A stretch of DNA of 54,893 bases from Oscillatoriales cyanobacterium (GCA_004294385.1 REAP01000053.1:1-54893), one strand, 5' to 3'; shown: positions 8,298-17,402, counted from the first letter of the stretch. Program-made: numbers and translations. The notes: generated by a model from the sequence alone, not told the origin.

Positions 8298-8837
8298 CTA
8301 AGGGTGTTGCTCAAAATTAGCAGCATTAGCTTGCAACCAATTGCTTAAGTTTGAGAGAACTTCGCTTCCAGAAGTCGGCTTACCCAAAGCAGTCGGGTTG
8401 ACCGGATCTGGTCTATCCAGGTTTCGGTCGATCGCAGCTTTGACTTCTTTGGAAATCAAATCATAAAGTTGCTCTTTCGCCCTAGCCCTTTGAAAGTGAG
8501 CTCCTTCCTCAGTCGTAGCGTAGAGAGGGGGCAATCTATTTAAAGCATAGGCCGCAATATCTCCCACATCCAGGCTCTGATCGCTAGTAGCCTCAATTTC
8601 TGCAACCCTAGCGATCGCATCACTGAGTACCAACTCTTCCATAACATTGATGAACTGCTTGCGAGGAAGCACCACAACTTCCCCAGTCAATAAAGCTCCC
8701 ATCAGGCGATCGAGAGCCATATACTCTTCGATCGACAATTCCGAAGCCGTATTGCAGATTCGTCCCACCTCAGCTTCCATAGACGGCGTTAAGTAGCCAT
8801 CCTGCAAAGCTTGTTCAACAATTTTTTCAATACTCAT
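8298..8837 (-). CDS. Late competence development ComFB-family protein
   Basis: 179 residues. The ComFB domain is seen in the conserved NVMEELVLSDAI...VAEI and DIAAYALNRLPPLYATTEEG blocks (about 80-145). Cyanobacterial ComFB-like proteins have been described as receptors of cyclic dinucleotides (CdgR); that role here is inference from the family. I start at ATG 8837 (MSIEKIVEQAL), with GCGGGAAG upstream, instead of an in-frame start 17 codons earlier. It converges on thf1. Confidence 0.8.
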   Translation of the reverse strand: MSIEKIVEQALQDGYLTPSMEAEVGRICNTASELSIEEYMALDRLMGALLTGEVVVLPRKQFINVMEELVLSDAIARVAEIEATSDQSLDVGDIAAYALNRLPPLYATTEEGAHFQRARAKEQLYDLISKEVKAAIDRNLDRPDPVNPTALGKPTSGSEVLSNLSNWLQANAANFEQHP

Positions 8838-9367
8838 ATATGCTTCCCGCTCAACGGCATCATCAATAAAGCTTTTTTGAAGACACAATTGCTTGCGTCT
8901 TGAGATTGGAGTTTTGAAGTTGGAGTTGACAATTTTAATACCAATCCTAACTCAACAACGATAACTAATTTCAGTTATCTGTGCGCCGCTTCTAAAAACC
9001 TACAGAAATCTGTAAATCAAACTTAGCGGTCGATGTTTAGCCTAGATTAAGTGCTATAAGCTTCCTGATTGCTCAGGTTGGCCTAATCCTCCCAGTTAGA
9101 GACTGCCCTGATTCGCAGAGGACTTCCATATTTGGTTTTTTGATGATTAATTTGTGCCAAGTGTGTTTCTGTGGTTTTCACGCCCAGTCAGCTTTAGCAA
9201 CCCGCACTAATCAAGCGTTTCTCCAGTTTATAACGATTATTGCTGACTTTTGTCAAAGTCTGAAAAATCTAGACTTGTCTAGATTTTTCAGCTACTGTTT
9301 TAAACCCAATTTCCTGATAATTTACGGCTTTATTCGTCAAAAAAATTCCTCCAAATTCCTCCAAATT
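8838..9367. other. Intergenic stretch between ComFB-family and M23 genes
   Basis: No convincing gene. It contains a perfect inverted repeat at 9260-9291 (CTGAAAAATCTAGAC, two bases, then its complement), about 75 bases past the M23 stop, a possible transcript end. The duplicated CAAATTCCTCC at 9350-9365 is also notable. Confidence 0.5.
9260..9291 (-). terminator. Perfect 15-bp stem-loop downstream of the M23 gene
   Basis: CTGAAAAATCTAGAC and its complement with a TT loop. A-rich and T-rich arms make it symmetric, so it could act on either strand. Confidence 0.5.
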
Positions 9368-10216
9368 CTACTCAATTCCCTGAAGTCGCCAAGGTACTGG
9401 ATCGATCGCCTGCCCATTCACATAAAGTCCCCAGTGCAGGTGAGGGCCTGTCGAAGCCCCCGTCGATCCCAGAGCCCCAATTACTTGACCAGCTTGCACG
9501 AAATCGCCCTCCTTGACATCAATCCGGCTGAGGTGCATCAAAATACTTGCTACCCCTTGACCGTGGTCGATACCAACCACATTACCGTGGATTTTGAACC
9601 CTTGGGATTCGCGTCCCACGAGAGATACTCGACCGGCTGCTGGTGCGATGACAGGGGAACCGTAAGCACCCGCGTAATCAACGCCACGGTGGTAATAGTC
9701 TTGGGCAAACACCCCATTATAGTATCGTCGCACGCCGTAAATGGTGGTAATTTCGCCAGAGTTGGGGCGCAATAATGGGCCATTCCAGAACTTTTGGGGC
9801 GTAACCAATGCTTTAAATGCGTCTACGCGATCGAACTCCGCATCACTACCTTCACCATCTTTCCCTGGTGGTAGCGTGATAGATTGGGTTGGAAAATTGC
9901 GCGATCGAACTTGTACGCTCAACTTCTGGACTTGTCCGTCACCAGCCACCTGGATTTCGCGAGCACCGGGCTTCTCCACAGGAGTTGTCGGTAGCAGAGT
10001 CCGAAAGCGGTTGTTCCCCATTGGAAAAGCAGGGTATTTTTTTTGCTGTACAGAAACCGTTGGAGTTTCACCGCTACCGTCTACCTGAATCATTACTGAC
10101 AGCGTATCTCCCAATTCAGGATTTGCCGGCGTCACTACCACCTGCAAAGCTTGCACAGGCGATACCAGACTGAGAATGCTAGCAACAATTCCCCCACTCA
10201 AAATAGCCCTCTTCAT
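9368..10216 (-). CDS. M23-family (LytM) metallopeptidase, secreted
   Basis: An N-terminal signal peptide (MKRAILSGGIVASILSLV...VQA), a middle beta domain, and a C-terminal M23 domain with the zinc ligands in HRGVDYA (HxxxD) and HLHWGL (HxH). The family cleaves peptidoglycan peptide bridges or acts in septal and envelope remodelling. I start at ATG 10216, where the signal peptide begins. An alternative ATG at 10306 has AAGGA at 8-base spacing and would add 30 residues, so the start is uncertain. The stop codon is followed by a stem-loop at 9260-9291. Confidence 0.85.
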   Translation of the reverse strand: MKRAILSGGIVASILSLVSPVQALQVVVTPANPELGDTLSVMIQVDGSGETPTVSVQQKKYPAFPMGNNRFRTLLPTTPVEKPGAREIQVAGDGQVQKLSVQVRSRNFPTQSITLPPGKDGEGSDAEFDRVDAFKALVTPQKFWNGPLLRPNSGEITTIYGVRRYYNGVFAQDYYHRGVDYAGAYGSPVIAPAAGRVSLVGRESQGFKIHGNVVGIDHGQGVASILMHLSRIDVKEGDFVQAGQVIGALGSTGASTGPHLHWGLYVNGQAIDPVPWRLQGIE

Positions 10217-10551
10217 GTTTGTTCTCAACAGCCTACACCCCAACATAGCACCCACAACTATTTTTGTACTTGACTCGGAGTTGGCTTGATTTACAGTCGT
10301 TGTCATCAGCAATATCCTTAATTTTTGTCTCCCTAATATTACACAAAGCCTCTAAAATCTAGGGCGCGATCGCCACAAAAAGTACGTCAAGCAAAGCTAT
10401 CCCGTAGGGAATCGCCCTTTCCGGTCAAGTAGAAAATAATTTGTCAAAACAGAGAAAATTCCCCAGCATTCATGTGTATGGGCGAGATTTCTACAAACTC
10501 AGCCAACGAACATATCGGATATCTTAGTAAAAACGACCCATTTTTCGGTAG

Positions 10552-10704
10552 GCTGATGACACTTCTGTAGGACGAGTAGAATCAGGTTACATTTATAGAG
10601 AAAATAGCAAAGAAATCGGTCGGGCCGATACCGATTTAGAAGGTGCCACACATATGTTATATGCCGATCGCGGCGGGACTTATTCAGGAAAAAAACAACT
10701 TTAA
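10552..10704 (+). pseudogene. Gene fragment with GRV...IGRA repeats
   Basis: An open frame without a start codon reads SVGRVESGYIYRENSKEIGR, then ADTDLEGATHMLYADRGGTY and SGKKQL, to TAA at 10702-10704. The repeated GR-V/A-x pattern and HIP1-rich DNA look protein-coding rather than random, so I take it as the 3' remnant of a small beta-repeat protein. A TAG at 10549-10551 cuts the upstream side. Family not recognised with confidence. Confidence 0.35.
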
Positions 10705-10761
10705 GAAATACTTGAGCAAGAATTTCAAAGGTGGTACAAGCCCCCGGAGTTATCCGTGGAA

Positions 10762-10851
10762 TCAATCCAAAATCTAAAATCGAAAATCCTCAAGCCCCCG
10801 CATTTATCCGTGGTCAATCTAAAATCTAAAATCGAAAATCTAAAATCGATT
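10762..10851. repeat. Heptamer repeats (AAAATCT/AAAATCG), two clusters
   Basis: AATCCAAAATCTAAAATCG and a second run CAATCTAAAATCTAAAATC, each preceded by a CCCCCG-TTATCCGTGG module like the one before hemF. Unlike the other arrays, this pair is hundreds of bases from any start codon. Confidence 0.75.
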
Positions 10852-11207
10852 GACCAGTGGCAGTGACCACCTGGGGTTAAAACCCCTCATAGCGAAAGTC
10901 CTCGCTACGAGGAATAAAAACCTTTTTATCCCAAATTTGTAGTCGGTTTTAACTCATATCTTGTACCATTCTAAAAAGCCTGTAGGGACAGATTCACCAA
11001 AAGCTTTAAAGGGTGCAGACAGGTTAAATAAACCCGCCCCACCCACAAAAAAGCCCTTGAACTGGTTCCCAGTCAGATCCTGGAAACCCAGATCTAGAGG
11101 CTCTTCCTCCCCTTGTCTGGGCTTCACAGAAAGGGTTATTGCTTAACTTTCCCCCACAGCTTGATTGACTAAGACTTACACATTCACATACCCAAAGGAA
11201 CACAAAA

Positions 11208-14156
11208 ATGACAAAAGCACTACCAGGAAACGAAGGATGGGGAGTCAAAGCGGGTAATCTTATAAAAGCTGCATTCCTGCCTACAGTTTATAATGCCGAT
11301 CGCATTGGCGAAACTCAAGCCAGAAACACAGACTTAACACTACAAACCAACAAGGAAATCGAAGCGAGCCGGCAAGAAATCCGCAATAAAGAACTCATGC
11401 TACAGGGATTTCAACGACAAGCAAACCTCGAATTTAAACCCGAAGAAGGCAATCTCAACCGCTCCCTACAGTCAGAATTGGCAAGAATCAACCGCGAATC
11501 CCAAGTCCAAGAAGGACTGCTAAACCTCCAACTACAAGAACAAATTGCCCAACTCAACCGCGAATTCCAAACCAAGGAAAATCAACTCAGCCGCGCACAC
11601 CAAATACAATTAGAAATCTTGAGAGCTCGCCTGCAAAAATGGTGCATCGAACAGCAAAAAGAACTGCAATTACAACTAAAAAACATTGAGGCTCAACTGG
11701 CCCGCGAACTCCGAATTTATGACAGAAAAACTGCCATTGAAGCCATTCAAGAACAGAAAAGACAAGGCAACTCTCCCATTTGGTTGATAGCCGAAGATAT
11801 TGTTAAATCCAATCCGGCTCAAAATCCTATTCCCCTGCGAGTTTTCCTATCGCCACCTACTTTGCAATTTGACCGTTCTGGGGATGGAAATGATGCCGCC
11901 AAAGACTTTCCAGAGATGGAAAAAACTCTGGGAATTTACCTGCAACAATTCTTTGAAAAATATTTAACCCAAGGACGACCTGTAGAATTCTTATCAGGTG
12001 CTTGGACAAGTAAGCTTTTTCACAGTCAAGCAGCAACACAATCAATGTTTCGCGGCTTAAAAACTGAGCCGACATTAATTTTAGAATCCGCTGCCGAAGG
12101 CGATATTTTTAACCTCAGTTTTGGTTATTGGGGTTTAAATTGGGCAACTTACCGCTACAAATCACCTATTCCTATGCTACCTTGGCGAGAGGTACTTTTT
12201 GATTTCGCTAAAGACAGGGTATTGCAGTGGCAAGCTCAGCGGGTTGCCTACATTGCTGAGGGCAATAGTGTTGAAGAATTTGATGAACTTTATGGCACTG
12301 AAGCTGTTAATAGTTTCTGGCACAACCTAAAAATCATTGAGAAAGAACGGAAGTGCGAAGCAATTGGAACCGATCCCACAGAAATCCCACGTCCCTACAG
12401 CATTCACAAGAAAGATTATCAAAGATTTCAGCAGTTTATCGGTATTTGTCACTGTTTAATTGCCGGATTGCTGGCAGATGAATACTTTTTCCTGCACGTC
12501 TCCCCGGAAGTTCGGCAGCGGCCCCTATTGCCTCAGTTACTCCCTGATTTGCTGCAAGATATTCCCTCAGAGGAACAGGAACAATTAGTAGAAATAGCGA
12601 TGAATTTCTACGAAATGTTGTACAATGTGATTGCAGAATCTGAATCGGCATGGATTCCTGAACTGAAGTTAGATTTAGCTGAAGGTTTGCTGGATTTGCC
12701 CGATCGCCGTTGGGCCACAGCGCAAATTTTTGAGTCGGTAAAAGCTTGGCTGAAATTGCGCGACTTGTCGGTACCGTCAGGAAACCAAGAAATTTTGGAT
12801 GCCCTCGATGCGGCTTTGACAATCGATGATTTGAAATATGTTGAAAAACTGAATAGCTGTTTGGCTGCTGTTGGCCAAAGTCACCAACTGAGTGTGATTG
12901 AATCTTGTTACAAGCGAGCTATTGGGCGCTGCCAAGAGGAAAAATATGCAGCAGCGATTGTTGATTTCAATCAAGTCCTTCAACTCAATGGTAATTTTGC
13001 TAAGGCTAATTTCAATCGGGGGTTTGCCTATGCTAAGTTGGAGCAGTATCGAGCTGCTATTGAAGATTACACTCAAGTTTTGCGGCTAGAACCCAATCAT
13101 GCTGATGCTTGGAACAATCGAGGCAATGCTTGTTACAAATTGGGAGCCTACGAATCGGCAATATCTGATTACACTCAAGCATTAAATCTTAATCCGAATT
13201 TGCCGGGAGTCCTACACAACCGCGATGTTGCACAAGGTGTTTGGGATGAGAAAAAACGCCAACAGCGATTAGAAGAAGAGGAACAGCAACATCATTCTGA
13301 ACAAGAACGTCAGCGGCGATTAGAAGAAGAGAAACGCCAACGTGCCGCTGAAGAGGAAGCTAAGGTTAAAGAATTCCATTTCGAGATTATTACAGTTGAC
13401 AATCGAGGGCAAGAAGTTAGTCGCCAACCAGGAAAGGCAAGTCAAAAAGTCGAAAACTTGGGCAATTGGGTAAATTTGGAAATGGTTTATATTCCCGGTG
13501 ATACATTCCAGATGGGTTCATCTGAATCTAGTTCGGAACAACCGCTACACCAAGTAACTGTCAAACCTTTTTATCTGGGCAAATATCCCATTACTCAAGA
13601 ACAGTGGGAAGCGGTGATGGGAAATAACCCTTCTGAGTTTAAAGGCGCGAAACGTCCTGTAGAACAAGTAAGCTGGGATGATGCTGTGAAATTCTGCCAG
13701 AAACTTTCTCAAAAAACAGGCAAGACTTATCGCTTACCTGCGGAAGCGGAATGGGAATATGCTTGTCGCGCCCGAACTACAACACTTTTCCATTTTGGCG
13801 AAACAATTACCCCGGATTTAGTTAATTATGACGGCAATTATCCCTACGATTCTGCACAATCGGGACTTTACCGCCAACAAACAACGGATGTGGGGAGTTT
13901 TCCGCCGAATGCGTTTGGACTTTATGATATGCACGGCAATGTTTGGGAATGGTGTAGCGATCGCTGGCATGATAACTACAACGGTGCACCGACTGACGGA
14001 AGTTCTTGGGAAACTGGTACAGACGATCGCCGTGTGCTGCGTGGTGGTTCCTGGCTCAACGTTGCAGTCCTTTGCCACAGCGCCCTTCGTAGCAGGGTTT
14101 CGGCTGGCCTCCGCAGCTCGTTCTTCGATTTTCGCGTAGCTCTGGTTTCCGGGTAG
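11208..14156 (+). CDS. Coiled-coil/TPR protein with C-terminal FGE-sulfatase (C-type-lectin-fold) domain; putative DGR target
   Basis: 982 residues from ATG 11208, with AAGGA upstream. Layout: a Gln/Glu-rich coiled coil (about 40-190), a helical region (about 200-560), three TPR-like repeats (565-675), a second charged coil (685-725) and a formylglycine-generating-enzyme (SUMF1/DUF323) domain from about 750 (VYIPGDTFQMGSS, KYPITQEQWEAVMG, RLPAEAEWEYACRA, GLYDMHGNVWEWCSD, RVLRGGSW). Only one Cys follows GGSW, so sulfatase activation is unlikely; this fold commonly serves as a binding scaffold. Between GGSW and DFRV many residues are L, V, S or F, where relatives carry Asn/Arg/Tyr, encoded by NNC/NNT codons. 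That is the pattern left by adenine mutagenesis in diversity-generating retroelements. There is no signal peptide. Confidence 0.85.
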   Translation: MTKALPGNEGWGVKAGNLIKAAFLPTVYNADRIGETQARNTDLTLQTNKEIEASRQEIRNKELMLQGFQRQANLEFKPEEGNLNRSLQSELARINRESQVQEGLLNLQLQEQIAQLNREFQTKENQLSRAHQIQLEILRARLQKWCIEQQKELQLQLKNIEAQLARELRIYDRKTAIEAIQEQKRQGNSPIWLIAEDIVKSNPAQNPIPLRVFLSPPTLQFDRSGDGNDAAKDFPEMEKTLGIYLQQFFEKYLTQGRPVEFLSGAWTSKLFHSQAATQSMFRGLKTEPTLILESAAEGDIFNLSFGYWGLNWATYRYKSPIPMLPWREVLFDFAKDRVLQWQAQRVAYIAEGNSVEEFDELYGTEAVNSFWHNLKIIEKERKCEAIGTDPTEIPRPYSIHKKDYQRFQQFIGICHCLIAGLLADEYFFLHVSPEVRQRPLLPQLLPDLLQDIPSEEQEQLVEIAMNFYEMLYNVIAESESAWIPELKLDLAEGLLDLPDRRWATAQIFESVKAWLKLRDLSVPSGNQEILDALDAALTIDDLKYVEKLNSCLAAVGQSHQLSVIESCYKRAIGRCQEEKYAAAIVDFNQVLQLNGNFAKANFNRGFAYAKLEQYRAAIEDYTQVLRLEPNHADAWNNRGNACYKLGAYESAISDYTQALNLNPNLPGVLHNRDVAQGVWDEKKRQQRLEEEEQQHHSEQERQRRLEEEKRQRAAEEEAKVKEFHFEIITVDNRGQEVSRQPGKASQKVENLGNWVNLEMVYIPGDTFQMGSSESSSEQPLHQVTVKPFYLGKYPITQEQWEAVMGNNPSEFKGAKRPVEQVSWDDAVKFCQKLSQKTGKTYRLPAEAEWEYACRARTTTLFHFGETITPDLVNYDGNYPYDSAQSGLYRQQTTDVGSFPPNAFGLYDMHGNVWEWCSDRWHDNYNGAPTDGSSWETGTDDRRVLRGGSWLNVAVLCHSALRSRVSAGLRSSFFDFRVALVSG
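14040..14150 (+). other. Putative variable repeat (VR) of a diversity-generating retroelement
   Basis: After TGG (14052) the codons CTC, GTT, GTC, CTT, CTT, GTT, CTC, TTC and TTC fall at sites where this family normally has AAC/AAT. The scaffold residues W, C, SA, R, G, R and FRV are kept. This is what A-to-N replacement of AAY codons would give. No reverse transcriptase or template repeat is visible in the window, so it would be a remote (trans) target. Confidence 0.6.
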
Positions 14157-14430
14157 CTTCCGGTTTTTGCACGGGGATTAAAGAAACCGGGTTTTTCAGC
14201 GAGATTAAAGATTGGAACCAAATATTTGGTAAAAAACCCGGTTTCTGATTCTGGCACGGGGATTAAAGAAACCGGGTTTTTCAGCGAGATTAAAGATTGG
14301 AATTAAATATTTTGGTAAAAAACCCGGTTTCTGGTTTTTGCGCGGGGATTAAAGAAACCGGGTTTTTCAGCGAGATTAAAGATTGGAATTAAATATTTTG
14401 GGAAAAAACCCGGTTAAACCCGGTTTCTGA
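14157..14430. repeat. Three tandem ~85-bp units with AAACCGGGTTT palindromes
   Basis: Units begin at CGGGGATTAAAG (14172, 14257, 14343; spacing 85 and 86 bases). Each carries AAACCGGGTTTTTCAGCG and then AAAAAACCCGGTTTCTG, so each can fold into a hairpin. They start 16 bases after the FGE-protein stop. The rest of the spacer to 14571 is AT-rich and holds nothing I can assign. Confidence 0.85.
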
Positions 14431-14571
14431 TTTTTTATGCGATTATTGATTTTACGCCCCTTTAAATAGATTAAAAGCAGTTCCGCTTGCTCCTTAACGA
14501 TCGTCAACGCGCCAAACCTAGTCAACATATTAAACACTATAATATAACTTTACACTTTTTTCAGATAAGTT

Positions 14572-16884
14572 GTGCAAGAAGACTTCCGACTGATCGTTGA
14601 CTTAGTTCTAGTTCTCGCTGCCGCCGCAGCAGGAGGACTCTTTGCATCGCTGTTGCGACAACCGGTAATTCTGGGCTATCTCCTCGGAGGGATGGTAGTC
14701 GGGCCTGCTGGTTTGGGGCTGATTAAAGAATTAATTCAGGTAGACACCCTGGCTGAATTCGGTGTTGCTTTTCTGTTATTTGCTCTGGGAGTGGAGTTTT
14801 CTTTCGCCGAACTCCAGAAAGTTAAAGCAATTAGTCTGGGTGGTGGGAGTTTGCAAATTGTCCTGACGATCGCAATTACTACTTTCACCTCTTTAGCTGT
14901 AGGCTGGGTAGAATCACCAGCCCAAGGCGTGTTTCTGGGAGCAATTCTGTCACTCTCCTCCACAGCAGTGGTACTGAAGTGCTTGATGGAACGCAATGAA
15001 GCTGGTACTTCCCACGGTCAAGTAATGCTGGGAATATTGGTAGTTCAAGATTTAGCATTGGGACTAATGCTAGCAGTTTTGCCCGCCCTCAACCAGCCCA
15101 TAGAAACCATTGGGATCACGATCGCCTTTGCCCTGTTGCGGATTAGTTTATTTGCTGCGGGCGCTGTAGTTGCGGGCATTTGGGTGATTCCTCGCTTGCT
15201 GCGCTATTTGGCTAAAACAGAGAGTCGGGAACTGTTTTTGCTGGGAGTTGTGGTTTTGGCTTTGGGGATTGCGCTGCTGACTGAATATTTGGGTTTCTCG
15301 ATCGAGATGGGAGCATTTGTAGCAGGTTTAATGATTTCGGAGGTGGAATATGCTGACCAAACTCTAACTTATGTGGAGCCTTTGCGAGATATATTTGCAT
15401 CCCTATTTTTTGTCACCATTGGAATGTTAATCGACCCGTTTTTTCTCTGGAACCATCTAGAATTAATCCTGGGACTGGTATTTTTAGTATTTGTCGGCAA
15501 GTTCTTGATTATAACGCCGATCGTCCGATTGTTTGGCTATCCACTAAAAACAGCATTAATCGCAGGTTTGGGCTTAGCTCAAATTGGAGAATTCTCCTTT
15601 GTTCTCGCCAGTTCCGGCCAAGCATTGGGACTGGTTTCGCGAAATGTTTATCTATTAATTTTGGGGACGACAGCAGTTACTCTGGTACTGACACCATTTG
15701 TCTTGAGAAGTGTGCCACAGTTATTGAAGTGGGCGGAAAACTTCGGGCCTTTGCAGCGCTATTTTGACGAAACATCTCAACCTGTGGAAATAGCTGAAAC
15801 TTTGCCCGAACAAAATCATATTGTGGTTTGTGGCTACGGGCGAGTTGGCAGAAATTTAGTCAAAATGTTGCTAAGTCGCAATTGTGCAGTTGTAGTAATT
15901 GATGAATCGGAAAGCAGAATTCAAGAGTGCCGGGTATTAGGAATTCCTTATGTTTATGGTAATGCTGCTAGCTTGCACGTATTGGAATCTGCGGGGGTGG
16001 AACGGGCAAAGTCAATGGCAGTGACGCTTCCAGATCCGATGAGCACTCGTTTGTGTCTGAAACGGGCTTTAGAATTAGTCCCGGATTTGGATATTATTGT
16101 GCGCGCGAACCAAGATAAAGATATCGAATTGCTTTATCAACTGGGGGCTTGGGAGGTTGTGCAGCCGGAGTTTGAGGCTAGTTTAGAACTTTCTGCCCAC
16201 TTATTGGCGGGTATGGGTTTGTCAGCCATTGCGATCGGGCGGGAAGTTCAGCAAATTCGCAGCAGTCGCTATCTGGAATTGCGGCCGGCGCGAGAAAATG
16301 CTGCTATTTCGCGGGATTTACAAGTGGCTGTTCAAGATATGAATAGCGAGTGGTACAACCTACCGGAGGGTTCTCCCATTGCCAGCATGACTCTGGAAGA
16401 AACTAACTTGCGGCAGTTGACAGGGGTCAGCGTGATGGCCATTGTCCGTCAAGAGGGGGAGGAAATTGACTATCCCAATGGTAAGACAGCTTTGGAGTCG
16501 GGCGATCGCGTTTTGGTAGTTGGCGAACCGGAAGAACTTGTCAGTTTTGAGTTGCTGGCGAAGGGGGAAGTTGCTGTGCCCCAGAGCGACAGTTCTTGTC
16601 AGTGGCTAAGATTACCAGCAAACAGTCCTTGGGTAGGCCAAAAACTGTCGGAGGTGGAGTTGTTGACTCAGTACGCGGTGGAGGTACGGGCTATCCGGCG
16701 AGAAGGGAAGTTTACTCGCTGGCCAGAGGGAAGTACGGATTTGCAAGAGGGCGATCGTTTGTTACTATGCGGTGGCTTCTATGAAATCGGTCTAATGCAG
16801 CGGACTGCTTCCGGGCCGGTTCTGCAACCTGTAAAACAGCCTTTTGTCACCGCGCAAGTCAGCGAAAAGCTGTTTAGTGATTAG
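14572..16884 (+). CDS. KefB/KefC-type monovalent cation:proton antiporter with RCK domains
   Basis: 770 residues. A CPA2 Na+/H+ exchanger domain with about 12 membrane segments (1-390) includes LGYLLGGMVVGPAGLG, the conserved GAFVAGLMISE acidic site and AQIGEFSFVLA. An RCK/TrkA-N domain follows from about 413 with the nucleotide-binding VVCGYGRVGRN. Two TrkA-C domains lie at about 565-650 and 675-755. It would exchange K+ or Na+ for H+ across a membrane under nucleotide control. GTG start at 14572. The stop TAG lies inside a TTAGTGA heptamer run. Confidence 0.9.
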   Translation: MQEDFRLIVDLVLVLAAAAAGGLFASLLRQPVILGYLLGGMVVGPAGLGLIKELIQVDTLAEFGVAFLLFALGVEFSFAELQKVKAISLGGGSLQIVLTIAITTFTSLAVGWVESPAQGVFLGAILSLSSTAVVLKCLMERNEAGTSHGQVMLGILVVQDLALGLMLAVLPALNQPIETIGITIAFALLRISLFAAGAVVAGIWVIPRLLRYLAKTESRELFLLGVVVLALGIALLTEYLGFSIEMGAFVAGLMISEVEYADQTLTYVEPLRDIFASLFFVTIGMLIDPFFLWNHLELILGLVFLVFVGKFLIITPIVRLFGYPLKTALIAGLGLAQIGEFSFVLASSGQALGLVSRNVYLLILGTTAVTLVLTPFVLRSVPQLLKWAENFGPLQRYFDETSQPVEIAETLPEQNHIVVCGYGRVGRNLVKMLLSRNCAVVVIDESESRIQECRVLGIPYVYGNAASLHVLESAGVERAKSMAVTLPDPMSTRLCLKRALELVPDLDIIVRANQDKDIELLYQLGAWEVVQPEFEASLELSAHLLAGMGLSAIAIGREVQQIRSSRYLELRPARENAAISRDLQVAVQDMNSEWYNLPEGSPIASMTLEETNLRQLTGVSVMAIVRQEGEEIDYPNGKTALESGDRVLVVGEPEELVSFELLAKGEVAVPQSDSSCQWLRLPANSPWVGQKLSEVELLTQYAVEVRAIRREGKFTRWPEGSTDLQEGDRLLLCGGFYEIGLMQRTASGPVLQPVKQPFVTAQVSEKLFSD

Positions 16885-16935
16885 TGATTAGGGAATGGGG
16901 CATGGGGCATGGGGCATGGGGCATCGGGCATGGGA
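16875..16935. repeat. Heptamer array (TTAGTGA then GGGCATG) at the antiporter 3' end
   Basis: TTAGTGATTAGTGATTAGGG merges into GGGCATG units; the antiporter stop codon is part of the first units. GTTGTCA units follow to about 16951. Confidence 0.85.
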
Positions 16936-17033
16936 TAGTTGTCAGTTGTCAGTTGGCAGTTTCATACTCTTGTATGGGCCGCCCCCGTGGCTGCCCTAAT
17001 ATTTGAAACACTGATTCCATCGTCCGTGGAGGG

Positions 17034-17065
17034 GGTAGGCACGGGGGCACTGCCCCCTACAAAAA
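17034..17065. repeat. Palindromic repeat GGCACGGGGGCACTGCCCCC
   Basis: Short G/C palindrome of the family TGTAGGGG-GGTGCCCCCGTGCC. A related unit lies inside the coding sequence of the GldA-like gene at 22391-22418. Confidence 0.55.
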
Positions 17066-17108
17066 CCTGTTTTTGATGAGAATGAAACAGCCCTGGGTCA
17101 GGGGGGTT

Positions 17109-17175
17109 GCCCCATGCCCCATGCCCGATGCCCCATGCCCGATGCCCCATGCCCGATGCCCCATGCCCCATGCCC
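17109..17175. repeat. Heptamer array (GCCCCAT/GCCCGAT) at the hfq 3' end
   Basis: About nine units. On the hfq strand the stop TAG runs straight into GGCATGGGGCATGGGG. Confidence 0.9.
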
Positions 17176-17387
17176 TAATCGCTGGACTTGATATAAGCAA
17201 TGGCTTGTCGCGAAACCAGAATTTGTTTTTCTGAGGAATCAAGGACGCAAATGCAGCTATTATCTAGCCAGAAAACTCTGCCAACTAACAAATCACCCGT
17301 AACGAGTTTTATTTCTATCTGTTGTTTTTCTTTGATGTAGCTTTGTATTAGGCGAACGCTGGGCAATCCGGTCTCAAATTCAGACAT
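17175..17387 (-). CDS. hfq: Hfq-related RNA-binding protein (cyanobacterial type)
   Basis: 70 residues beginning MSEFETGLPSVRLIQSYIK, then EIKLVTGDLLVGRVFWLDN and AIAYIKSSD, the divergent cyanobacterial Sm-like sequence. In Synechocystis this protein works with the type IV pilus motor PilB in motility, and its RNA role differs from enterobacterial Hfq. It lies divergent from dapF, a linkage I recall from other cyanobacteria. Both ends are bordered by heptamer arrays, and no Shine-Dalgarno precedes the ATG at 17387. Confidence 0.9.
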   Translation of the reverse strand: MSEFETGLPSVRLIQSYIKEKQQIEIKLVTGDLLVGRVFWLDNSCICVLDSSEKQILVSRQAIAYIKSSD

Positions 17388-17402
17388 ACTAGGAAATGGG
17401 TA

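Larger units (their letters stand above)
10317..11207. other. Gene-poor repeat-rich stretch
   Basis: It holds the remnant at 10552-10704, AAAATCT repeats at 10762-10851, a truncated family-B-like palindrome (GGGGTTAAAACCCC, AAGTCCTCGCTACGAGGA at 10875-10915), and a block from about 10945 sharing AACTCATATCTTG-ACCATTCT with 6338-6361. No complete gene seen. Confidence 0.6.

Noticed and set aside
9140..9775. A 211-codon plus-strand frame opposite the M23 peptidase gene
   Set aside because: It overlaps the clearly conserved M23 domain on the other strand and its translation has no family features.
10499..10765. An 88-codon minus-strand frame
   Set aside because: It is antisense to a better coding-like fragment (10552-10704) and has no recognisable features.
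13461..14156. True formylglycine-generating (sulfatase-activating) enzyme
   Set aside because: Only one Cys is present in the active-site region after GGSW and no sulfatase is nearby; the domain is better read as a binding scaffold.
14157..14430. Possible CRISPR array
   Set aside because: Three units of 85 bp that are conserved throughout, with no unique spacers. The heptamer arrays likewise have no spacers.
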